Shown: positions 1-7,350 of the stretch, in pieces
Numbering within the stretch: the stretch's first letter is position 1
How the letters are laid out: each line of letters starts with the position of its first letter
Assembly: GCA_027596195.1 (NCBI GenBank)
Contig: JADGJG010000770.1
Location: 1-12,732, forward strand
Length of the DNA stretch: 12,732 nucleotides
Reading direction: 5' to 3'
Source: Podochytrium sp. JEL0797
Lineage: Eukaryota; Chytridiomycota; Chytridiomycetes; Chytridiales; Chytriomycetaceae
Notes under the pieces: generated by a model
Databases searched by the model: none
Told to the model about the DNA's origin: nothing
What the model saw: only the letters and a program-made list of their open reading frames with translations
Translations under genes and position numbers: made by a program

Positions 1-38
1 AACCCCCCTCACAACCCCCCCTCCTTCTCTCTCGCCCA

Positions 39-1506
39 TCATCCCATCCCAAACACCTTCACAACCCCATCCGCCCCCGCACTCGCAAACACACCCTCAC
101 CCCCAGCATCCCCCTGCTCAAACGCCACGTCCCAAATCCCTTCCTCGTTCTTCCTCCGATGCGTGCTATACTCTTGCACACACGTGCGTGTTCGAAGGTC
201 CCACCACCGCAACGAGCAGTCGTGTCCAGAGGATGCAAAGGTGAGGTGGCTTGGGGAGATGGCGAGGGAGGTGACGGCGTTGAGGTGTCCGAGCATGGAG
301 TGGATACATTTTCCTGTTTGTTGTTTTTTGGTGTGTTTGGAGTTGTGGTATTAGAATGGGGTATTAGAATGCGATGGCGGTGAATGAGGAAGAAAACGGG
401 GGTTTGAATTCACCAGAGTTGATGTCAAACAACCGAATATATCGGTCCTCATGAGCACTAATCAACAACGACAAAGTCGGATGCAGCACAATTTTGTTGA
501 TCTGAGTCGCAATCGTTCCATCTGTGGAGAGGTGGAGAGGTCAAAAAAATATTAACAAACAATAAAGGGAGGGTCAGCAATAAAAAAAACTCACCATAAC
601 TCTGCCCACTCTCCATTCCCAAAACCCCAACCCCCCTCTCCACATCCCAAACCCGCACCCCTGAATTCTGATACCCAACCACCACCTTCCCACCCTCCAC
701 CCACTCCAAACACGTGGGATTCACAACCCCCCCACCACTCCCTTCACCCCCAACCACTGCCCCATTCTCAAACTCCTTCAAGGTCGCACGCAACCGATGT
801 CCACCTTCCACGTCGAAAATCTTGACACTTCCATCCGCCGATGCGGTGGCAAGACAGATTTTTTGGGCTTCCCCGCCACCATTTGAACCGGATGCCGAGT
901 CGTTGAGCTGCATGTCCCATACCGTGTCGGTATGTGCGGGGATGATATCCAATTGCGGGTTCTCACCTGCTCAAAACAAAAATCGAACGTTAGCCACACA
1001 CATAGAAGCGCAAGAGAGAGAGAGAGAGAGAGGTAGAGAGAGAGAGAACAACATACCAAAACTCGAATACATCTCCTTCTCCGCACCCCCCTCCTTCACC
1101 TCCCACACCCTCACACTCGAATCACTACCCCCCGTATACACCACCCTCCCATCTTTACGTGCACACAAACTCGTCACGTTGCCCACATGTCCACGAAACG
1201 TGGTCATAACCACAGGCTCCGCGTTCTTCTTTTTCGTCTCCCCAGACCCGGTATTCAGCGTCCACAGTTTGGCTGTACCGTCTTCGGAACACGTGGCGAG
1301 CATTTTTTGGTGCGGGGAGGACGGGGGGAGGAATGTGACGCATCGGATGGCGTCGAGGTGGGAGGTGAGGGTTGCGATTGGTTTCCAGAATTTGGCGGTG
1401 TCGTCTGTGGTTTCGGTGTCGTTGGTGGTTCGAGTGTTGGGTCTGGAAATGAGGGTTAAAACAAGCATAAAAAAACGGAAGGCAGAATTTCGCAATAAAA
1501 ACAGAA

Positions 1507-1552
<46 letters not shown>

Positions 1553-2746
1553 AACTCTCCCTCTCTCATTTTTCGAGAGAGAAAAAAAACAAGAGAAAAA
1601 CTCACCCCAGCTCGTACCCATCCTCATCATCCGTCGCAACCGTAGAACTCCCATTCGACGACGGCACTGCAGCATCACCAACATACTCGCGTTGCGAGTG
1701 TTCATGTCTCCGTTTCCCTCCATTCAATAAACTACTCTCGGCAACAGCCGACGACGAAGCCTTCTTTTTGAGAATCGTCACGTGTTTCTGCGACTGTTCA
1801 TCGCGAGCTGCATTCTCCCGTACCGTATTATCAGCGCTTATGGACTCCGAAATCGCCGGCCCCCTCGTTCGAAACCGCAACTCCTCCTCCTCCTCCCCAT
1901 CCTCCTCTTCCTCCGCATCCTCCAACACATTGGCAACCTCTCCTCTAGAATCAACAGAAACATCCGGTACGACGCGTGGGGGGCTGCTCGAAACGGGTGG
2001 GAGCGTGGCACATGCAAGTAGGTGGTTGGCTTCGAGGAGGTAGGTTTTGAGGATTTCGCGACTCCGTGTGTGGTTGAGGGCTTTGGAGAGGTTGTGTGAG
2101 GATGTGGCGAGGGCTGGCGCGGGCGCGGGGGTGTCTGGTGATGAGAAAGCAATTTAGGAGCGTCCAAGAAACGCAGAAGGTTGTGCGCGTTTCGGGAGGG
2201 AACGGGGGCAGTCACGTAGACACGAATTCGTTGAAATAGACAGAGAAAGGTGTACCGATGGGAACAACAGACGACGGGATTTGTCCGAGTTGCTTTGCGC
2301 TTTGATCCGCGATGGACAACGGGACTTCCGAGTCTGGAAACGGCGGAGCCGGTGAAGGAGAAGTATCAGCAGAATGCAGCGAGTGTTCGGAGCGGAGCGT
2401 CTCGGCCCTCTCTGCGTGGTATCGTTTTCTAGGGCAGAGCATCAGAGTTGTTGGCGAGCAAGGATTCGTCACCTGTCGTGCTTGAGGGCAAACTCGAGCA
2501 TGTTTGCCCTGCGCGAGAGATCAGTGACTTTTGTCTCGAGTGCGCGCTTCTCGCCGTGCAGCAGGGACACTTGTGCCTGGAGGGCGAGCATTAAAACAGT
2601 CCTCGAGGGTATTACAACACCTCTACTAGGGGGATGCATACCTTTAGAGCCTCTTTCTCTGCACACCATTCGTTCCTTTCTCGCTCGAAGCGACGCCATT
2701 CTGTATTTAGGAAATGTAACACCTGAGGCAGTGCGAGGTCCGACAT
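39..2746 (-). CDS. STRN: Striatin-family WD40 scaffold of the STRIPAK complex (8 exons, 683 aa)
   Basis: Exons read on the minus strand: 2746-2642, 2576-2473, 2428-2256, 2134-1606, 1442-1057, 966-595, 521-414 and 313-39. All introns are GT-AG and the total is 2,052 nt, an exact multiple of three. Residues 6-70 carry the striatin N-terminal block: LPQVLHFLNTEWRRFERER (caveolin-binding/coiled-coil type), then a helix ending MLEFALKHDR. An acidic, low-complexity linker follows, with HTRSREILKTYLLEA inside it. Residues about 310-683 form seven WD40 blades, including QINKIVLHPTLSLLISAHED and the terminal HDCSLRWWDL...THRRKNEEGIWDVAF...SAGADGVVKVF, which is diagnostic of striatins. Striatins hold PP2A and GCK-type kinases in the STRIPAK complex at the nuclear envelope and ER (Far8 and PRO11 in other fungi). 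The start is the first ATG in frame; the frame stays open upstream only to a GTG. The identification is very firm; individual splice sites are predictions. Confidence 0.95.
1012..1048. repeat. (AG)n microsatellite in striatin intron 5
   Basis: AG dinucleotides interrupted once by GGTAG, within the 90-bp intron 967-1056. On the transcript strand it is a (CU)n tract between donor and acceptor, so it may act as a long polypyrimidine tract. Confidence 0.9.
1509..1552. repeat. (CA)n microsatellite in striatin intron 4
   Basis: About 16 CA units run without a break, followed by an interrupted tail (AA/CACACA/CAAAC). The repeat lies inside the 163-bp intron 1443-1605. On the transcript it reads as (UG)n. 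Confidence 0.9.
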
Positions 2747-3555
2747 TGATTTTTTTTTTGGATTTCTTCGTCCAAAAGGCGAATGAAAATCAATGCGGAT
2801 CACGATATTTAACGAGACGCACTACGACTCCCTTCTTTTATCAGAGCTGATAACTGTACTCTGACTGTTTCCGTCGGGATGTAATCCGTCGCAGTTTTGT
2901 GAAGACGCCTCTTGAAATGTTCATTCACTTTCCAGACCTTCTCTACTCAATTTGATATTATCAATATTGAAAGAAACCGGGGGGTTTTACTTTCGAGGTC
3001 CGGTCCAACGACAAGAACGTACTGGAAAAAAAATTGCCAAAGTTTTCGAGCCTTGTCAAAATTCCCAAATTTGGGAAATGTGAGATTTGCCTCGCTGAAA
3101 CGAATATTCCCAAGTATAGCCCCCAAGCCCGCTGCAGGCCCTCCATCGATGCCCATGGCTCCGCCTGATCATACATATGCATTATTGCCGGCTTATGAAG
3201 CGCAGGGGAAACGCTGCATAGGCTGGGGACATGATCGCCGGCCCCGGCACCAGGCGACAGGCGTCGTCGCCATACCTTGATCACTGCGGGAGCTCAACGC
3301 ACACATACTCGCAGTTCAACCGATATGAGGCTTGTGTGTCCGCTAACGAGGACTGTTCGAGTGCGTGTGCATTGGTTGGCAAGATTTGCTTGCAGCGATT
3401 GGCCAAGCACCAACTACTGCAATCGATTCACATCACCATTTCTTTATTACCTTCATTTCTTTATTTATTTAAATAACAACTCATTCATATACTCTATTTG
3501 CAAAATATTCGTTATTGGGGCTTCGGCATTGATCGATCCAGGAAGCGAGGTTCAT
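2747..3555. other. Striatin upstream region; no gene supported
   Basis: This is the 5' side of the minus-strand striatin gene. Open frames here are short, lack family resemblance and have balanced base composition, unlike the flanking genes. It contains a T10 run at 2750-2759 just before the striatin start, the palindrome-centred repeat at 3058-3079, and an AT-rich patch at about 3440-3520. I see no convincing CDS or RNA gene. Confidence 0.5.
3058..3079 (+). repeat. Palindrome-centred dispersed repeat, copy 1
   Basis: A 22-bp segment built on the perfect 16-bp palindrome TTCCCAAATTTGGGAA with AAAA and AT flanks. The same 22 bp occurs in inverted orientation at 4852-4873. Near-palindromic T/A-rich sequence with further GGGAA/TTCCC words surrounds both copies. 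Confidence 0.8.
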
Positions 3556-3783
3556 ATGCACGAGCTTCAAATGGCACCAGGCGTGGAATGCGCAGTCGAA
3601 TCCATTCCTTGTTGTGCGCCTGGGATGAACGCACCGCCACGACCACTCGACACGTTCACTAACTTCGACCACACATCACATATGCACCACCACCACCATG
3701 TGAGGCCACACCATAACTCATCGCGTTCTCAACCTCACCATCACTCGAACCCGAACCACCAATCGGCGCGTTACCACATGTGA
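3556..3783 (+). CDS. Possible small His-rich ORF (75 aa), doubtful
   Basis: An ATG-initiated frame ending in a run of His/Asn/Ser/Pro, including HMHHHHHVRPHH and QPHHHSNPNHQS. The first half (MHELQMAPGVECAVESIPCC) is not low-complexity. A plausible donor (GTGAGG) follows the His run at about 3690, so this could be a first exon. No family is recognisable, there is no supporting promoter signal, and it abuts the frame-broken interval. It could be chance. Confidence 0.2.
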   Translation: MHELQMAPGVECAVESIPCCAPGMNAPPRPLDTFTNFDHTSHMHHHHHVRPHHNSSRSQPHHHSNPNHQSARYHM

Positions 3784-4615
3784 AAGAAACTCCTATTGAG
3801 CAAGCAACAGTGCGAAGACGAAGATTGAATTTCCTGCTCACAGCATAATGACACCCATCCTTGATCATTGTCGCAACAAATAACTCCTTTGCAATAGTGG
3901 AAGGCTGTGCACCCTAGCTGCCTTCCGTCACGTAGAGTTCCATCAACACGACATGAATTCGATACTTGTCCTCCCTGCTGCATGGAAGAGGCCGATGCCC
4001 TGCTTGTACCCGAGCGCCTTCTCATTGGCAGGTCAGGTGATGCGCATATCCACTTTTCGTTGGGATACATCGGAGAAGCAGACCCAGACACCATGGCGGC
4101 ATCGAATTCATCGCCGTCGTTGAGTTGATCAAAGTTGGAGATCAAGACTTTGGCACAATGGAGTTTCAAGCCCAGTTCAAGCCGCGTTTGGTATGGGATT
4201 TTGGTTTTTCGTACGTCACGTCGAACTGGCGTGCTGCCGCGCAGATAACAAAGTATTTCTTCATGTCGAAACCGTCGTCGTCGCCTCGTGGGTGGGTGCT
4301 TCGTCCACAGGTATCGTGCGGGAAAGCGACGGGGCTTCGGAGTCAAAGGCGCGCGATGGCAGCGGAGAGTCGAGAGCGACAAGCCCTGGGGATGGCAAAG
4401 GCGCGGATGGCAAAGGTGCCAAGGGATCTTGATGCGGCGGGGTGTTGGTCATGCTGCTCGGGGGGCCGCAGCGACGGCGGGGCGTCGTGATCCACCAGCG
4501 CGGCAGCTGGTTGCAAGGCTGAGGAATCAAGAGGTGGTGGAAGTGGCAGCAGCATAAGCGGTGCAGTTCCAGTGATGTGCGTGCGAGCGCGGGCATGAGC
4601 AGGACTCGGTGCCAT
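3771..4615 (-). pseudogene. Coding-like minus-strand sequence split across frames; degraded gene or unresolved exons
   Basis: An ATG at 4615 in a good context (AACATGG) opens a Pro/Ala-rich frame to about 4430. A second frame then continues with APLPSAPLPSPG...SRTIPVDEAPTHE, and a third around 4250-4310 gives DDDGFDMKKYFVICAAARQF. A fourth stretch, about 4200-3840, reads LISNFDQLNDGDEFDAAMV and MYPNEKWICASPDLPMRRR with codon use like real genes. Changes of frame fall near homopolymers (for example TTTT/TTTTT at 4200-4210). No set of introns I tried joins them. I recognise no domain. Explanations in order: decayed gene, indels in the assembly, or a real gene with introns I mis-see. Confidence 0.3.
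4390..4419. repeat. 15-bp tandem duplication
   Basis: Two adjacent copies of GGATGGCAAAGGYGC with one C/T difference. In the minus frame it encodes a repeated APLPS pentapeptide; in the plus frame it encodes a repeated DGKGA. Confidence 0.85.
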
Positions 4616-4723
4616 GTTTGTGAGGTGATTTTCGGATCTGAACCCCCCCTTCGATTATTACATCATGTGAACCCGCACGAAGACATTTCAAACATTTCAC
4701 ACACTGAATCAACTGCCACATGC

Positions 4724-4733
4724 TATATAAAGG
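4724..4733 (+). promoter_or_regulatory. TATA-box-like sequence
   Basis: TATATAAAGG in the plus orientation, about 300 bp upstream of the first ATG of the Gln-rich plus-strand region (5026). It is a good match to a TATA box, but no transcript start can be tied to it. Confidence 0.25.
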
Positions 4734-4830
4734 TATAGAAACTCTCCAATCCCTGCTCACTAGTCTGGTCGCCCCGTGCGGACGAGTCAAAGTCATTTTT
4801 GGGAATTTTCAATTCTCTCGGGGGTCTTTT

Positions 4831-4849
4831 CCATTTTTCCCAAAAATGG
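4831..4849. other. Small inverted repeat (hairpin)
   Basis: CCATTTTT and AAAAATGG are perfect complements of 8 bp separated by CCC. The element directly precedes the palindrome repeat, so the two form a compound palindromic cluster at 4797-4875. Confidence 0.7.
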
Positions 4850-4851
4850 GA

Positions 4852-4873
4852 ATTTCCCAAATTTGGGAATTTT
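4852..4873 (-). repeat. Palindrome-centred dispersed repeat, copy 2 (inverted)
   Basis: An exact 22-bp reverse-complement match to 3058-3079, centred on TTCCCAAATTTGGGAA. Beyond the 22 bp the two loci share only short words such as AAAGTTTTCG, at different spacing, so a longer homologous element cannot be claimed by eye. Confidence 0.8.
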
Positions 4874-5025
4874 CGACGAGACCAAAGTTTTCGGAGGCAA
4901 AATGTCCCACGTCACGCAAGGGACCAGCATTCTGATGCATTGTATCATGTGGCTCTGCCCGGTCTTTTTCCAATTGGGACGCGGCGTACACGGCGACCCA
5001 TGAATTAAGTGGAAATCAGTTAACG

Positions 5026-6207
5026 ATGCAGTTTTCAATGGATTGGGGACCGCTTACCCGATCATTTTACTGGACCAGTCGGAGAGAGTACGAGAAGTGT
5101 CCGATTGCCATGAAGGAGCTGCCTCAGGAGAACCAGTTTAAGATGCTCAGCAAGGCTCGGCCGCAAGAACTGAATGGCATGAATCCAGATGCGATGTTTG
5201 TTTTGCAAGAAACACAAACCCAAACGAGGAGGATAATTATGCGCATACTCGATAAGAAATGTTGAAATCCAGTTGTTGGAACCTCGCGTTTCAAGTCCAA
5301 CATGCCAACTCACCTTCGCCAACAAGACAACCAGAACAGCCACAGAGAGCAACTCATCATGTTCAGGAAAGGCTAGGCAATGAGAACCTGCGGACCTCAA
5401 CGCGACACTTTATTTTCGGAACATCCTGGTCCGCCCAAACTGGAACCAAGCGGCCAAATCAGATTCCCAAAGCGCGTCAAAACCAAAGGGGAAACAAACT
5501 CGATAGTGAAATGTTTCAAACAGGACCACACACGCTTGCCACCACTCAGTCTGGAGTCAAGAAGGACGAAAGCTAATTTTAAGGACTGCCGCACAATGGC
5601 CACGGAACCACTCGCTCTTATCACGGAAATCAACAAGACCAACGAAAATTTATTCACGAATCCGAACTACACGACTGTTGAAGAGAATCCAAAAGATGAA
5701 GCAGTACAAACTGTTCTTATTTTTGGTTTCTTCTGGGTTTCTTCTGGAAACCCCAAATGCAGATCACGAGACGGATCAACCCCAGCAACAACAACAACAA
5801 CAACAGCAGTGGATTGGACAAGAGTACCCCCAGAAAGCATACAGCAAACACCCTGTGAAGGCTAATTGGCAACAGGATTACAGCATGAGAGGAAGTGGAT
5901 TGTACCAGCAACAGGAATACCAGCTCCCCGCATCTGGATACGCGTCAGCATGCGCGCAGCAGCAAACGAATCCTGATGCTCAGAATCCGAACATGTACTC
6001 TGGATTTGATTTGTATATGGGTGCTGGTCGTGGGATGGAACAAAGCGGCCTATGTCGGGTGTGCAGGTGGTGGGTATGGAGGGGTTGGAACGGGTGGCCA
6101 ACAGACTGCGGGAGGTGGAGGAGGGAGGAAATTTGTTGGACGGAAAGCCGAGTTACGATGCCGGTGGGAGTTCTGCAGTGGCGGTGGGGACATGGGAATA
6201 GATTCTG
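5026..6207 (+). pseudogene. Gln/Asn-rich coding-like region with shifting frames; degraded or fragmentary gene
   Basis: Five or more successive plus-strand segments look translated, but in different frames. These are 5026-5265 (MQFSMDWGPLTRSFYW...KMLSKARPQELNG), about 5270-5576 (Pro/Gln-rich), about 5580-5705 (ATEPLALITEINKTNENLF), and about 5765-6030 (nine Gln in a row, then QQQEYQLPASGYASACAQQQ). The region then continues either as a Gly-rich frame (GGGYGGVGTGGQQTAGGGGG) or as ERVANRLREVEEGGNLLDG ending at 6207. No consistent GT-AG introns restore one reading frame. Composition resembles an intrinsically disordered, prion-like regulator. No domain is recognised. Low-complexity CAA/AAC tracts read well in several frames, so the exon limits are uncertain. 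Confidence 0.35.
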
Positions 6208-6248
6208 TGAAAGGGAAGGAACCCCAGACAATTCGTTTAAAAAAGTGT

Positions 6249-6264
6249 TTCGCGACTTCGCGAC
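6249..6264. repeat. 8-bp tandem repeat TTCGCGAC
   Basis: Two exact adjacent copies of TTCGCGAC in the sequence between the Gln-rich region and the UPF0538 gene. The rest of 6208-6471 is T/C-rich on the plus strand and probably includes the 3' untranslated region of the minus-strand UPF0538 gene. Confidence 0.7.
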
Positions 6265-6471
6265 CATGCATACTCAAATGCCTTTTTTTAATCAAAAAAC
6301 AGACTTGGGTTATTCTTGTTCCTCACACGGAACATCCCAAATCTCAAACATCCCCCCTGATACCTCATATTCCATTTCAGTTTTATTCAGCCTTCTTTTT
6401 TTCTTTTCGCGCAGTTCCCTTTTTCATTCACAACAATTCTTTGTCCCTCCTCCCCTCCCCACTTCCAAAAT

Positions 6472-7127
6472 CTACCACTTGGTCTCCGGATGCGCCCGAT
6501 ACGCCTCATACGTCTCCTTATTGAAATACGAAATCTCCGTCTCGTTCTCGATCGGGGGCATATTCTGCTGCGCCAGCGGCACGCGCGGGAACAGGATCCA
6601 GTCGGGGTCGTTGTCGAGGTTGATGATGAGGTTTTGGGTCTGGTTTGTGTGCGTGTTTTAGCGTTTTGCGTTGGTTTGGGGAAGCGTGGGGTTGTGATCA
6701 CCTTGGCGCCGAATGCTTTCGTGTACAGTTTGAATGTATCTGTACATTGATTGTGTGGAATGATATCAGGATGAGTCTCAGGCAAAGCGGGGTGCGGGGG
6801 AGGCTCACCAAACTTGACGGTCCGATACACCTTGAACGCACTCTCGCTCTCAACCTCTACCATAATCCAGTGGCAAGTCCTACCAATCAGTAAACAATCG
6901 TTCTCCAATTCTTTCGATCAAAGGGCCCCCTGGGGGGGCCTTCGCTACACTCAACTCTGCTTCACAAGGACGGCGAGATCCGCGGGCGTCGTGGTTGCGG
7001 GGTCGACATGGACAATCAGGTTTTTGAAGTTTCGGAATTCAAAGGATTTGATGAGTCGGATGGTGAGGGTGATGGTGGTGTTGGAGGGGGCAGGGGCTGC
7101 GTCGGCGGGCGTGGTAGTGGGGTCCAT
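6472..7127 (-). CDS. C2orf76: UPF0538 (C2orf76-like) protein, 4 exons, 141 aa
   Basis: Exons on the minus strand: 7127-6956, 6856-6809, 6739-6702 and 6639-6472; 426 nt in all. The protein opens with a short Pro/Thr-rich leader, then ITLTIRLIKSFEFRNFKNL, the signature N-terminal strand of the UPF0538 family. Residues 74-86 give TFKLYTKAFGAK, followed by TQNLIINLDNDPDWIL, and the end is NETEISYFNKETYEAYRAHP with the family's terminal Lys-Trp. Length matches the family (about 125-140 aa). The start has a good context (ACAAAATGG), with a 17-nt poly-A tract at 7139-7155 just upstream on the transcript. Introns are 99, 69 and 62 bp; intron 1 uses a weaker GTTGAG donor and a TACTGAT branch-like sequence. 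The family is conserved from fungi to animals and its function is unknown; the fold looks ubiquitin-like by strand pattern, which is inference. Confidence 0.92.
6921..6942. other. G/C hairpin in UPF0538 intron 1
   Basis: AAGG, CCCCC, T, GGGGG and CCTT form an interrupted inverted repeat of very high GC within an otherwise AT-balanced intron. Confidence 0.5.
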
Positions 7128-7350
7128 TTTGTTGGGAGTTTTTTTTTTTTTTTTTGGCTTGCGTGTGCCTGTGACATGCCTGTGCCAGGCAGTCACATCC
7201 ACGCGTTTTCATCGGGGCGCCATCCCGCTGTTCTTTTCCCATTGTTGCGCGCGTTGTCGGCTATTTTTTTTTCAATTCCAAAAATTCCCTGTAAAAAAAT
7301 ACATTCTGCCAAAACACTGGGGTCATTTCGTTTTTTTTCTCTCTTTCCAA
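7128..7350. other. Short intergenic spacer between two minus-strand genes
   Basis: It serves as the 3' flank of the polytopic membrane gene and the 5' flank of UPF0538. It contains the T17 run 7139-7155 and an ACGCGTT word at 7202-7208, similar to an MCB cell-cycle element. Nothing else is evident. Confidence 0.5.

Larger units (their letters stand above)
4616..5025. other. Intergenic stretch with repeat copy 2 and a TATA-like site
   Basis: No supported gene. It contains a TATATAAAGG word at 4724-4733, a hairpin at 4831-4849, and the second copy of the palindrome repeat. Short ORFs on both strands here are mirror products of the palindromic GGGAATTTTC/TTTCCC words. Confidence 0.5.

Noticed and set aside
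971..1723. Long minus-strand open frame (250 codons) containing a (UG)n-encoded Cys-Val run
   Set aside because: It reads straight through striatin introns 4 and part of 5; the Cys-Val run is the CA microsatellite. Only the 1442-1057 part is coding.
714..1730. 338-codon plus-strand open frame
   Set aside because: It is antisense to striatin exons and introns and includes repeat-encoded His-Thr runs; the striatin family match on the other strand explains the sequence.
3661..3783. A His-tag or vector-derived sequence suggested by five His codons
   Set aside because: The His codons lie in a longer natural CAC/CAT-rich stretch with no vector sequence around them.
4793..5038. Several short ORFs on both strands sharing a PKFGNF/PKFGKF motif, also seen near 3050-3110
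   Set aside because: The shared peptide comes from the palindromic TTCCCAAATTTGGGAA DNA, which reads similarly on both strands; it is not evidence of protein homology.
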